Assembly: GCA_033762255.1 (NCBI GenBank)
Contig: JANRLT010000023.1
Coordinates: 1-53,663, forward strand
Origin: Pirellulales bacterium
GTDB lineage: Bacteria > Planctomycetota > Planctomycetia > Pirellulales > JALHPA01
Length of the DNA stretch: 53,663 nt
Reading direction: 5' to 3'
Shown: in pieces, positions 34,940-43,876 of the stretch
Layout of the letters: each line of letters begins with the position of its first letter
Position numbering within the stretch: the first letter of the stretch is position 1
Program-made: the position numbers and the translations under genes
The notes under the pieces: model-generated
Told to the model about the DNA's origin: nothing
The model's database searches: none
What the model saw: the letters and a program-made list of their open reading frames with translations, nothing else

Positions 34940-36037
34940 CTACTTGGACTTTTCCAGTTCTTTCAGCATTTCCTCTCGCGACTTTTCCATTTCCTCTTGC
35001 ATGGCCTTTAATTGGGCTTGCATTTGCTCCATCTGGCGCTGGATTTGAGCGTTGTGAAGTTGGTTCAAACCCTCAGGCAACTCCACCCGCAGACCGGCTT
35101 GCGGCGCTCCGTTCGGCGGAACGGCCTGAATCAAAAAATCACGCGGGGCAAATTTGTCAAATAGCATAAGCTGCGGATTTTGCCTCCCCAGCATGTGCTG
35201 GACATGTGGGCGGATATCTTCGGGCAGCTTGTCCAACTCTTTGTCTGTCAATTCCCAGGTTTTGTCGTCCCGTTTAACGGTAATCTTGGCCGGTTCATCC
35301 CCCACGCGGGTGATGGTGATGCTAAGGTTGGCAGGCAGTTTGGGAGCCAACGGCTGCATGTAGGGGTCATCATTAAGCGAAGGAGGTGCCAAGCCAGGAC
35401 CTGGAAACGCAAAGGCAAAGGCATTTGCCTGGCCTTGGGGGGGAAGATTAATTCCGTGCCGCGCCATTTTTTCACGCCACTTAATGATGGCCTGGTCGTC
35501 TTGCGTCTGAAATTTTTGGGCGGGATCAAACTCGGCGGGACGTTCCGCGGGGGACACTTTGACCGTGGTAACTTCGCGGTCGCGCCACACCTTAAAGGAA
35601 AGTTCCTTGCCTTCGCTTTTGGAAATATTCTCGATCAAGGATTCCCGTGTGGAGAGGTTGGTTTCGCCCACTTGCAAGAGAATATCGTTGGCCTTGAAAC
35701 CGGACTTTTCGGCGGGGCTATCGGGCAGCACGCGTAACACCAAAACCCCCTGGTTTTCCGACAGCTTCAGCAATTTGCGGACATCCTCATCCAGACTTTT
35801 GACCTCGACGCCAATCCAATACTTGCTGAGCGTATCGGGGGTTACCCCGGCGCTAGTATTCAAATCCAAAAGCACATCCGCGCCACCGGGAAGTCCGGGG
35901 GGCAACGGCTGGACATTCTTGGAAGGTTCCAATTCGACGGCAACTTGGGAAACAGCGGCCCCGGCCATGCCCAGGGACACGCTAGCGGCTAAAACAGCCC
36001 GTAATGCTAGCGGTGAACGCAGAAATTTTTGTAACAT
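34940..36037 (-). CDS. Exported PDZ-domain protein
   Basis: 365 residues from the ATG at 36037, which has a CCGGAG site; the longer frame to 36091 is not needed. A signal peptide (LALRAVLAASVSLGMAGAAVSQ) is followed by a PDZ domain (about residues 80-165, WIGVEVKSLDEDVRKLL.. GVLVLRVLPDSPAEKSGFKANDILLQVG). The C-terminus is a coiled coil (NAQIQRQMEQMQAQLKAMQ). No protease domain is seen, so it is probably a scaffold or a binding partner. It lies downstream of an ECF sigma factor and its anti-sigma gene on the same strand. Confidence 0.85.
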   Translation of the reverse strand: MLQKFLRSPLALRAVLAASVSLGMAGAAVSQVAVELEPSKNVQPLPPGLPGGADVLLDLNTSAGVTPDTLSKYWIGVEVKSLDEDVRKLLKLSENQGVLVLRVLPDSPAEKSGFKANDILLQVGETNLSTRESLIENISKSEGKELSFKVWRDREVTTVKVSPAERPAEFDPAQKFQTQDDQAIIKWREKMARHGINLPPQGQANAFAFAFPGPGLAPPSLNDDPYMQPLAPKLPANLSITITRVGDEPAKITVKRDDKTWELTDKELDKLPEDIRPHVQHMLGRQNPQLMLFDKFAPRDFLIQAVPPNGAPQAGLRVELPEGLNQLHNAQIQRQMEQMQAQLKAMQEEMEKSREEMLKELEKSK

Positions 36038-36174
36038 AAACACTCCGGTAAAAAAGTCATGTGCAAAAGCACAAAGGGAATCACGCGTCACAGTATCAGA
36101 GTTGCCGCCCTGGTGGTTATCTTGCCCAAGAATTGCTGATTTATTCTCCGCCGCTGGGGGCGGAAAAAAAGCGG

Positions 36175-36203
36175 AAAACCTGATCGCGACGCAGCGAGGT
36201 TTG
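36175..36203. terminator. Possible terminator between anti-sigma and PDZ genes
   Basis: AAACCT and AGGTTT form a 6-bp stem around a GC-rich loop that can pair partly within itself. In the plus direction it is followed by GTTTTTT; in the minus direction by TCCGCTTTTTTT. It lies between the anti-sigma stop and the PDZ start and could attenuate transcription into the PDZ gene. The stem is short, so confidence is low. Confidence 0.35.
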
Positions 36204-36215
36204 TTTTTTCTACGA

Positions 36216-37076
36216 TTACAAGACGCAGGTGGTTTTGGGGATGACCTGCGTATGTTGAAAAGGGACTAAAATTTGCCGTCCATCGGGGAGCACTTTGAGA
36301 TAAAAAAAGTTTTTTTGTTCGACTTGGTAGCCGGCCTTGGACAGTTCGTCGATCAAGGGGGATTCCAGCGCGGGGATATGGGAAATGTGTTGCCAGTTTC
36401 GCAGGGATTGGGGGTTGATGCTGTCAACTTTGATGATGGGAATATCAAAATTTTGCGGAGGAAGGCGACCCGATTGATCGACCAGTTGAAATTGCATCCG
36501 TTCCGGAGCGGGGAAGGGGGAGTTGGTATCCACGGGATTGGCATCTGGTTGCCCGCTCACCGCGGGGGGGCTGATCACGGCGGGAGAAACCAGGTTGGCA
36601 AACCACTGGCCACGGGCACCAGGAACGTATTCCCGCGTCACAGCCCCCAGGGTAAACGCCACCAACAGCGCGGCCGCCAACGTTCCTCCCACGTACCACC
36701 CGCGGGTGCGCGGAGCGCTCGACAAAGATGCGGGCGGCGACACCGGCCGCGTGGTTTCTTGCGTCGCGGGGATAGCCGTTCCAGCGGTGAACTTTGCCGC
36801 CACGGCCATCGGATTGGTCGGGGGAGTGGGTGGCTCCTGGTGGCAAACCGCCCCAAGATAGCGGTGCCATGTTTTCGCTTCCCAAAAGGCCAGCGCGCAG
36901 GCCCGCCAGCGCTCGGGCTGGCGATCAAGTTGGCGTAATAACTGCTGTTCCTCGGCGGAGGACAGTTCGCCGTCCACCGCGCGATCCAACCAAATTTGCC
37001 ATTCATGGGGGCTTAACACAGCAACACCACTGGCCAGTGAAGAAGGTGTGGCGTGGGGGTCGGGTGTCGTTGACAT
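36216..37076 (-). CDS. Membrane anti-sigma factor-like protein
   Basis: About 286 residues. The N-terminal region (VDGELSSAEEQQLLRQLDRQPERWRACALAFWEAKTW) follows the planctomycete anti-sigma pattern, and a single membrane segment follows (about residues 135-155, WYVGGTLAAALLVAFTLGAV). The C-terminal periplasmic part is Pro/Asn-rich with no recognised domain. The ATG at 37076 is preferred over a GTG at 37085. It lies 41 bases downstream of the ECF sigma gene, as expected for the cognate pair. Confidence 0.75.
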   Translation of the reverse strand: MSTTPDPHATPSSLASGVAVLSPHEWQIWLDRAVDGELSSAEEQQLLRQLDRQPERWRACALAFWEAKTWHRYLGAVCHQEPPTPPTNPMAVAAKFTAGTAIPATQETTRPVSPPASLSSAPRTRGWYVGGTLAAALLVAFTLGAVTREYVPGARGQWFANLVSPAVISPPAVSGQPDANPVDTNSPFPAPERMQFQLVDQSGRLPPQNFDIPIIKVDSINPQSLRNWQHISHIPALESPLIDELSKAGYQVEQKNFFYLKVLPDGRQILVPFQHTQVIPKTTCVL

Positions 37077-37117
37077 AAAACTCACTAACGGACAATAAAA
37101 AAGGCCAATCGAAACAA

Positions 37118-37768
37118 TTAATCGCCGGTATCCACCACCTGCAGCTTGGCCAACACCTGTCTCAAGCGGCTCCGCGCCCGGTGCAGGCGGGTTTCGACCG
37201 CGCTATGGCTAATGCCTAAATGCGCTGCAAGCTGCTGGTAATTCCAATCTTCGGTGTATTTCAATAGCAGGATTTCCCGATCCTGGGTATTGAGCTGCTC
37301 CAGCCCCTGGCGGATCAGCTTTTGTCGCTCGACGGCCAGTAACCACTGCAAAGGTTCAGGGTCGGGATGGCTATCTTGATCGTCGGGAATGCGCTGCGCA
37401 TAACGCTGCGTCAGTTTGCGGCGACGCCCATGCGTGCGGCGGTACAACAGGCATTGGGTCACCGCCAGCCGATACAGCCACGGGGCCACTTTAGTGCTGT
37501 CTTGCAAGGGAGCCGCCTGCCGTACCGCCGCCAAGGATATTTCTTGCAACACGTCATCCACCCCTTGGGCGTCCCCCAAGCGGGCAATCACAATCGTCCG
37601 CAGCCACCGCCCATGCTGCGCAAGCGCAGCCTCCCAATCGACAGGCACCACCGGAGCCGGTTTACCACTGGGCAGCGATTTTTGCAGGACTGCCACGGGT
37701 AAGGGTTGAGCCGGAGGTGGCCGCACAGAACGGGCAACAGGTACGGCAAAAGGAGAATTCACGCGCAT
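37118..37768 (-). CDS. ECF RNA polymerase sigma factor
   Basis: 216 residues. Sigma region 2 is seen as GVDDVLQEISLAAVRQAAPLQ and APWLYRLAVTQCLLYRR. Region 4 is seen as LNTQDREILLLKYTEDWNYQQLAAHLGISHSAVETRLHRARSRLRQVL. There is an unusual Pro-rich N-terminal extension of about 40 residues before region 2. An AGGAG sequence is present inside the frame near 37755, which might indicate a shorter start, but no ATG follows it closely. It is followed by the anti-sigma-like gene and the PDZ gene. Confidence 0.9.
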   Translation of the reverse strand: MRVNSPFAVPVARSVRPPPAQPLPVAVLQKSLPSGKPAPVVPVDWEAALAQHGRWLRTIVIARLGDAQGVDDVLQEISLAAVRQAAPLQDSTKVAPWLYRLAVTQCLLYRRTHGRRRKLTQRYAQRIPDDQDSHPDPEPLQWLLAVERQKLIRQGLEQLNTQDREILLLKYTEDWNYQQLAAHLGISHSAVETRLHRARSRLRQVLAKLQVVDTGD

Positions 37769-37931
37769 GGAATGTTACCGCATCGTGCCAATTCTTGCGG
37801 GTTATTTTGTCTGAGAGGCGGATTTTTTGTAAAATAATCGTATTAGTGATGGTACGCAGCACGATTTTGGGCTGATCGCCTCTTTTTACAGGGGGGGCAG
37901 TTTTTTCTAATCTATTATCCCACAAGACTTT

Positions 37932-38531
37932 ATGAATTATTGGCTATTCAAGTCCGAGCCGGAAAGTTATTCCTGGGCCGACCTGGAAAAAGAACGCCAC
38001 CAGACAACTTACTGGAACGGCGTCCGCAATTATCAAGCCCGCAATTTTTTGCGGGATCAGATTCAGGTGGGTGACCAGGTGTTTTTTTACCATTCCAATA
38101 ATCGCGAACGGGCGATCGTGGGCCTGGCAAAAGTGGTGCGAGCGGGCTATCCCGACCACACCGCTTGGGAGCCGGGGCATCAATACTTTGATTCTGACAG
38201 CCAACCCGAATCGCCGACCTGGTACATGGTGGATATCAAACAAGTGCGGCCATTCGCGCGAGCGCTTACATTAGATGAGTTAAAAGCGGAGACCCGGTTG
38301 GCGGGGCTAGAACTTTTGCGACGCGGATCGATGTTATCCATCCAACCCGTCAGTGTCGCGCACGCAAAGGTGATTTTAGAACTGGCCGAGCGCCCCGTCC
38401 CGGAACAGACCAAACCCCAGCGCCCCGCGCGTCCGTCCCGAAAAACCACGATCACAGCGCCTGCTAAAAAATCAACACCGGCCAAAAAACCAACCGTCAA
38501 AACTGCTCCGCGCCGCAAATCGACCTCTTAG
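37932..38531 (+). CDS. EVE-domain protein with histone-like basic tail
   Basis: 199 residues. Residues 1-150 are an EVE domain (YWLFKSEPESYSWADL, then WNGVRNYQARNFLRD, then DQVFFYHSN), a PUA-like fold that binds modified nucleobases in known cases. The C-terminal 45 residues are very basic and of low complexity (PAKKSTPAKKPTVKTAPRRK), resembling histone-H1-like AlaLysPro tails and suggesting nucleic-acid contact. It lies 17 bases before bioF, so the two are likely co-transcribed. The real substrate is unknown. Confidence 0.88.
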   Translation: MNYWLFKSEPESYSWADLEKERHQTTYWNGVRNYQARNFLRDQIQVGDQVFFYHSNNRERAIVGLAKVVRAGYPDHTAWEPGHQYFDSDSQPESPTWYMVDIKQVRPFARALTLDELKAETRLAGLELLRRGSMLSIQPVSVAHAKVILELAERPVPEQTKPQRPARPSRKTTITAPAKKSTPAKKPTVKTAPRRKSTS

Positions 38532-38548
38532 CCAGCACCTCCCTTATA

Positions 38549-39730
38549 ATGTCATTCTCATTGGATTGGCTGGCGGCGGAATGGACCGATTGGCAAGCCC
38601 GCGGCTTGGCGCGGCGCAGCTCTTCGCGTGAAAACGCCCAAGGCCGCGAAGTTTTGATTGAAGGGCGTAGCTATCTTAATTTTGGCTCAAATGATTACCT
38701 GGGCCTGGCAAACGACCCGCGATTGAAGGAGGCCGCGCGCCAAGCATGGGAATCGGAAGGTTGGGGCGCGGGGGCAAGTCCGCTGGTGACAGGCCAATCG
38801 ACCGCCCATGCCCGGTTGGAGCAAGCGTTGGCCGTATGGCTGGGGACGGAGGGAGCGCTCGTGTTTAGCAGCGGCTATGCGGCCAATACGGGGACCATTG
38901 CCGCCCTGGTTGGGCCAGGTGATGTGATCTATAGCGATGCCAAAAATCACGCCAGCTTGATCGATGGCTGTCGACAAAGCCGAGCCGCGACGCGGATTTA
39001 CGCGCATGCGCGTGTGGACGATTTGCGAAGCCAACTACGGGAATCGGCGGGGGACTATCGCCGCGCGCTCATCGTCACGGATAGCCTGTTTAGCATGGAT
39101 GGCGATCTCGCGCCTTTGGCGGAGATTTGTGATTTGGCCGACGAATTTGGAGCCATGCTACTGGTCGATGAGGCCCATGCGAGTGGAGTGTGGGGGAGTC
39201 GCGGCAGCGGTTGGGTGGAAGAGGCGGGCGTGGCGGATCGCGTGCCGATTCGCCTGGGGACGCTGAGCAAAGCCGTGGGGAGCGCGGGAGGCTTTGTCGC
39301 GGGATCTCGGCTCTTGATAAATTGGTTGAGCAACCGCGCGCGGTCGTATGTGTATTCCACGGCACACCCACCAGCGGTCGCCGCGGCCGCGCAGGCGGGA
39401 ATAGAACTGATCATCGCCGAACCCTGGCGGCGGGAACGGTTGCAGGCCCTGGCGGTAAAAGTGCGGCACGCCCTGATCGACCAGGGTTGGCGTGTCGGCC
39501 AGGCTAAAACGCAAATTATTCCAGTTGTGATTGGCGACGCGGCCAGCGCGATGGAATGCGCGGCGCGGCTGCGCGGGGCTGGTTTATGGGTGCCGGGAAT
39601 TCGTCCTCCGTCGGTCCCGCCGGGAGAGTCGCTCTTGCGGATTAGCTTGACCGCGGCGCACACCGATGATGATGTTGATCGCCTATGCGCGGGATTGGCG
39701 GATCTGCGAAAAATTCAACCCGCCGCGTGA
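38549..39730 (+). CDS. bioF: 8-amino-7-oxononanoate synthase
   Basis: PLP enzyme that condenses pimeloyl-ACP (or -CoA) with L-alanine in biotin synthesis. The 393-residue protein has the alpha-oxoamine synthase pattern: NFGSNDYLGLANDP, SGYAANTGTI, SDAKNHASLIDG, VDEAHASGVWG, and the PLP lysine Lys241 in GTLSKAVGSAGGF. No other bio genes are present. A related function (2-amino-3-ketobutyrate CoA ligase) cannot be fully excluded, but the motif choices favour BioF. Confidence 0.9.
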   Translation: MSFSLDWLAAEWTDWQARGLARRSSSRENAQGREVLIEGRSYLNFGSNDYLGLANDPRLKEAARQAWESEGWGAGASPLVTGQSTAHARLEQALAVWLGTEGALVFSSGYAANTGTIAALVGPGDVIYSDAKNHASLIDGCRQSRAATRIYAHARVDDLRSQLRESAGDYRRALIVTDSLFSMDGDLAPLAEICDLADEFGAMLLVDEAHASGVWGSRGSGWVEEAGVADRVPIRLGTLSKAVGSAGGFVAGSRLLINWLSNRARSYVYSTAHPPAVAAAAQAGIELIIAEPWRRERLQALAVKVRHALIDQGWRVGQAKTQIIPVVIGDAASAMECAARLRGAGLWVPGIRPPSVPPGESLLRISLTAAHTDDDVDRLCAGLADLRKIQPAA

Positions 39731-39806
39731 GGCAGATAAGCCCGCCGCGTGAGCTAGGGAGAGATCTAACCCGGCACGAAAGGTAGAGACCTGGTGTGCT
39801 GGTTGA

Positions 39807-39857
39807 TCCCTTGCTGACGCTGCGGGCTGAGATGTGTGTCCCTTGCTGACGCTGCGG
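39807..39857. repeat. Direct repeats after bioF
   Basis: TCCCTTGCTGACGCTGCGG occurs twice (39807-39825 and 39839-39857), 32 bp apart. The bioF stop region also has a direct repeat (CCCGCCGCGTGAG at about 39719 and 39741). They look like small intergenic repeats with no gene. Confidence 0.55.
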
Positions 39858-39858
39858 T

Positions 39859-40884
39859 TTAGGCCATTTCCACTAATTCCGCCGTGACATCCTCTTGCTC
39901 GCTAACCACGGCCAAAAACTTTTCCTCTGACTGCAAAAACGCCTCAACCACGTCTGGATCAAAGTGGCTGCCGGTCCCCTCTAAAATGATCGATTTGGCG
40001 ACTTCATGGGAATACGCCGATTTGTACACCCGCTTACTGGTTAAGGCGTCGTACACATCGGCCAGCGCCACAATCCTTCCACACAGCGGGATTTCTTCTC
40101 CCTTTAGTCCTTGGGGATATCCGGTGCCGTCAAACCGTTCATGGTGGGTCATGGCAATATCGCGGGCCATGCATAAAAATTTGGCGTGCGGAAACTGCCC
40201 CAGCGCGGCCTCCAGGGTCTCGGCTCCCAGTTCCACGTGCGACTTCATGATTTCATATTCGCGATCATTGAGATGTCCCGGTTTAAGTAAAATCCGGTCT
40301 GGCACGCCCACCTTGCCGATGTCGTGCAAGGGGCTGGTGGCATAGATGAGGCGAATATATTCGGCGTCGATTTCCGCGGCATAGGTGGGCAGCCTCCCCA
40401 AGTATTCGGCCAAAATGCGGCAATAATCGCGGACCCGTTCCAGGTGCGTGCCGGTTTCGGGATCGCGGGATTCGGCCAGCCGCGCCAGGGCAAAGATCGC
40501 GACATCGCGTGTTTCCAGGGCCAGGACGCGCTCCCCCGCGCGAATCCGCACCAGCAATTCCGCCGGATCGAGCGGTTTGCGGATAAAGTCATCCGCCCCG
40601 GCATCCAGCCCGGCAACCATTTCCGCCCCGCCTTCGCGGCTTGTGATCAGAATCACATAAATGTATCCGGGAAAGTTTCCAGAACGAATTTCCCGGACCA
40701 GATCCAGCCCGTTCATTCCCGGAAAATCCCAATCCGCGATGACCACGCGACAATCCTGGTTTTCCAGCTCGCGCAGCACTTCGGCTTTGCCGCGCGCGTG
40801 CCGCAACTCATAAGCCTGCCCGCGCAACGAATTTTGCAACAACTCGCAGGTTATTTCGTCGTCATCCGCGATTAATAGTTTCAT
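39859..40884 (-). CDS. Response regulator with HD-GYP phosphodiesterase domain
   Basis: 341 residues from the ATG at 40884. Residues 1-120 are a receiver domain (acidic pocket DDD at 7-9, phospho-acceptor Asp51 in IADWDFPGMNG, Lys103). Residues about 130-330 are an HD-GYP domain, with LHDIGKVGVPDRIL (His188-Asp189) and HHERFDGTGYPQG (GYP 255-257), predicting cyclic-di-GMP hydrolysis when phosphorylated. It is the last gene after the degenerate HPt protein, whose stop codon is 68 bases away. Confidence 0.92.
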   Translation of the reverse strand: MKLLIADDDEITCELLQNSLRGQAYELRHARGKAEVLRELENQDCRVVIADWDFPGMNGLDLVREIRSGNFPGYIYVILITSREGGAEMVAGLDAGADDFIRKPLDPAELLVRIRAGERVLALETRDVAIFALARLAESRDPETGTHLERVRDYCRILAEYLGRLPTYAAEIDAEYIRLIYATSPLHDIGKVGVPDRILLKPGHLNDREYEIMKSHVELGAETLEAALGQFPHAKFLCMARDIAMTHHERFDGTGYPQGLKGEEIPLCGRIVALADVYDALTSKRVYKSAYSHEVAKSIILEGTGSHFDPDVVEAFLQSEEKFLAVVSEQEDVTAELVEMA

Positions 40885-40952
40885 ATTGCCCCAATCAGGC
40901 TGACAGACATTTGAGGAAAAAAAGGAGGATCGCCATATCGGCTGGAATGAAA

Positions 40953-42323
40953 TCAAATTCCCAATAATTCCGAGTTCGCCTCGAGATCACCCACGCCCAC
41001 GGCAAAGGGAAAAGTCTGTTGGCGTGCTTCGGCGTCAGCCGGGCCTGGGGGGTTGGCGGCTGTTTCCCGCCATTCGCGGATTTTTTCGAGGCAGCATTGC
41101 AATTCGGCCTTAACCCCATACAGCAGGATTTCGGCCCTGGCCCAAGAACCTTCGCCGCAGGCATATTCCAGGTCGCCGGCGATGGCGCGTAAATTTTCGG
41201 CGGTGAGGTTGGCGGCCATGCTTCTGAGCAAGTTGGCCTGACGGGCCGCCGCGGCGTAGTTACGGTTGACCAGGGCCGTGGCCAATTCACCAACGGTTTC
41301 GGGACCGCGCGTGGCAAATTTTTGCAAAATGCGGTGCATAAAATCCCGGTCATTGAGGCAGCGATGCAACAGATCGGCCTGGTTGAAGGCGTGGTCATCG
41401 CGGCGGCGTTGGAGGGATTGTCGCTGCTGCGCCGAACCCGGATCGCCGTTGCGGAGCTGCCGCGCGGGGTGATTGTCGGATTGCACAGCGGTCCCCGCGG
41501 GAGTCGCCGCGGGCTCGACCGCCATTACCGCTGGCTCGGCTACAGTTTGATTGTTCTCCACCTCCGCTACCAACAGTTCGATTTCCGTTAGTTGCGCCGA
41601 CACGGATTGGGTAACTTCGACAACGGGGAGAGCCGGGGCGGGCTGGATATTCGCGGCGGAAAGATCCTCGGCAACGCGAAGCTCTTGGCAGCATAATCGC
41701 AATTGCGCTGGTGGTTGCCACAAGGGAGGATACGCGACAGCGTCCGCGTCAGTCGCCGCGGTTTCTGCTTCCTGATTTTCCGTCGCTGGCGGGATGGCCC
41801 CGTTGAGGGCTTCCTCTGCCGGGGGCATCGACTCGGCGATCTCCCCTTCCACGGGAGGCACCGACTCGGCAGCAACTGCCGTGGGGTATTCGGACTCGGG
41901 CTTTTTCTGGTCCGGGTGCACTCCCCAGGAATTCATTCCCGCCAGCGTGTCGCGGGCGATTTGTACATAGCGATTGGCCTTGGGCGGGAGATCCGTTCCC
42001 GACAACAAGCGCAGGACTTCTTGCATTTGCCGTAAAGCGCGGGTGGGATCAAGCTGTCCCTGCAAAAGAGCGGCGGCCGATTCCAATTCGCAAGCCTCCG
42101 CGGTTTCGTTAAAGGTTTGATCGACCTCGGCCCAGGCGGCCAGCCGGCGTTCTGAATCCGTATGATTGGCGGGTGTCGGGGAGGTTGGCACATCGTCCTC
42201 GTGTGTCACGCGAACTTGCCAGGGCCAATATTGATTGCAGAGCCAGACCATGGCCACCGCAATTCCGACTGTCAGTAGATTGACCAACAGCGGCAGCCAC
42301 AGATTGGTAAGCGCAAGCTGCAT
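40953..42323 (-). CDS. Membrane protein with degenerate HPt domain
   Basis: 456 residues from the ATG at 42323 (AAGGAGAGG site). One N-terminal membrane helix (about residues 6-25, LPLLVNLLTVGIAVAMVWLC) is followed by an acidic and Ala/Glu/Pro-rich region. Near the C-terminus (about residues 325-425) there is an HPt-like four-helix segment: LLHRCLNDRDFMHRILQKF, then AAAARQANLLRSMAANLTAENL, then GDLEYACGEG. At the position of the phospho-accepting histidine (A-H-x-L-K-G) it has A-N-L-L-R-S; the Asn codon (AAC) is at 41232-41234. So it looks unable to carry phosphate. It precedes the HD-GYP regulator. Confidence 0.75.
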   Translation of the reverse strand: MQLALTNLWLPLLVNLLTVGIAVAMVWLCNQYWPWQVRVTHEDDVPTSPTPANHTDSERRLAAWAEVDQTFNETAEACELESAAALLQGQLDPTRALRQMQEVLRLLSGTDLPPKANRYVQIARDTLAGMNSWGVHPDQKKPESEYPTAVAAESVPPVEGEIAESMPPAEEALNGAIPPATENQEAETAATDADAVAYPPLWQPPAQLRLCCQELRVAEDLSAANIQPAPALPVVEVTQSVSAQLTEIELLVAEVENNQTVAEPAVMAVEPAATPAGTAVQSDNHPARQLRNGDPGSAQQRQSLQRRRDDHAFNQADLLHRCLNDRDFMHRILQKFATRGPETVGELATALVNRNYAAAARQANLLRSMAANLTAENLRAIAGDLEYACGEGSWARAEILLYGVKAELQCCLEKIREWRETAANPPGPADAEARQQTFPFAVGVGDLEANSELLGI

Positions 42324-42601
42324 CGGCCCCTCTCCTTTTACGAAATTGAATTGGGCATAACTCCAAAGTGGCCGCGCGACCGGTGCCGCCGCCGAGATTG
42401 CTCCATGCAAAATTTAGCTTGTAAAGCCGGGAGAGGGCGTCCGGGAAAAATCAGATTACCCCCCGGCCGCTTTGGCAAATGAAGTTACCGGTCGGCATAA
42501 TCGCTAAAGACGGCAAGAGCGGGCGGGGGAACGGCACAAAATGGAAGAAGCGCCCCATCGTCGCTCAGGACGCCGGGTAGCTAACCGGCCACGCCAGGAA
42601 A

Positions 42602-43876
42602 CTATTCCTCCAGGCGAAACAGCCGTTTGAGCGCGTCGAGCAAGCCGTGCGGCGTTCCTTGGCGGGCTTCGGCCCGCAGGGATTCCAGCGGTGGATGCAG
42701 CAGCTTATTAACAAAACGCTCAAAGGTTTGTTCAATCTCTTGCCGCGCGGCGGCGTCCAAGTCGGGCAATTTGTGGTAGAGACGCTGCAATTCCGCGTCA
42801 CAGATCGCGTGCCAGCCGCTGCGCAATTGTTGAATAATGGGTCGCGTGGCGCGGTGATAAACGTCTGTCATAAAGCGGGCGGTTTCATCCTCGATAATGG
42901 ATAACGCGCGGGGTAGCTCCCCTTCCCGCTCCTGGCGATTCCGCTGGCAGGCGGCTTGCAGGTCGTCCAGGGTATATAGAAACACATTTAACTCATCGCC
43001 GATCCGGGGATCAAAATCCCGCGGCACCGCCAAATCTAGAATAATCAGCGGTCGCTGGTAGCGGCTATCCTTGAACCGCTCATACCGTTCCAGCGTCACC
43101 ACCGGTTGGCTGGCCCCGGTGGTGCTAATAATCAAGTCCGCGGCGGCTAATTGCTGGTCTAATTCGGCCCAGGGTACCGCCACTCCGTGGTGCTTTGCCG
43201 CCAAATCGATCGCCCGCGCGTCATGCCGATTCACGATACGGGGCTGCCGCGCGCCAGCCGCGCGAACATAGCTCAGTGTTTCATCGGCCATTTCCCCGGC
43301 GCCGATCACGACCACGACTTTGTCATCAAAGCGGGCAAAAATTTCCTGGGCAAAATCCCCCACGGCCACACTGGGAATACTCACCCGCTTTTCATGGATG
43401 CGGGTCTCGCCGGCAACCCGCTTGGCCGCGCGTAGGGCCGATTGAAAGGCGTCATGTGTCAAGGGACCCGCGCAATTCTGCCGCTGGGCCAAATGATAGG
43501 CCTGTTTAACCTGGGCCAGGATTTGTGGCTCTCCCACGACCATACTATCCAGGCTGGCGGCCACGGTAAACAGATGTCGAACCGCGGTTTCACCGGAATG
43601 TTCAAATAACTGGTTGAATATGTCGTGGGGGTTCAGCCCTTGGCAATCGGCCAAAAATTCGGCCACTTGGCGATGCGTGGGGAGGTCCCCCTTGTGGTCG
43701 GCGGCGGCGTACATTTCCACCCGATTGCAGGTCGAGATGAGCACACCTTCTGTCGCGGGAAAGGCGTCCCGCCACCGCGCTAGGGCCTGCTCCGCCTGGT
43801 GCGGAGAAAAGGCCAATCGCTCCCGCAGGGCGACTTCAGCGGTTTGGTGGCTGCAGCCAACAAGCAGCAATTTCAT
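42602..43876 (-). CDS. hemA: Glutamyl-tRNA reductase
   Basis: Reduces glutamyl-tRNA to glutamate-1-semialdehyde, the first step of tetrapyrrole synthesis. From the ATG at 43876 the protein has about 424 residues. It shows LLLVGCSHQTAEVALRERLAF at the N-terminus, the catalytic Cys50 in LISTCNRVEMYA, and the NADPH-binding VVVIGAGEMADETL. The ATG overlaps the stop codon of the upstream hemX-like gene (ATGA), so the two are translationally coupled. The frame extends further upstream to 44107 without need. Confidence 0.94.
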   Translation of the reverse strand: MKLLLVGCSHQTAEVALRERLAFSPHQAEQALARWRDAFPATEGVLISTCNRVEMYAAADHKGDLPTHRQVAEFLADCQGLNPHDIFNQLFEHSGETAVRHLFTVAASLDSMVVGEPQILAQVKQAYHLAQRQNCAGPLTHDAFQSALRAAKRVAGETRIHEKRVSIPSVAVGDFAQEIFARFDDKVVVVIGAGEMADETLSYVRAAGARQPRIVNRHDARAIDLAAKHHGVAVPWAELDQQLAAADLIISTTGASQPVVTLERYERFKDSRYQRPLIILDLAVPRDFDPRIGDELNVFLYTLDDLQAACQRNRQEREGELPRALSIIEDETARFMTDVYHRATRPIIQQLRSGWHAICDAELQRLYHKLPDLDAAARQEIEQTFERFVNKLLHPPLESLRAEARQGTPHGLLDALKRLFRLEE

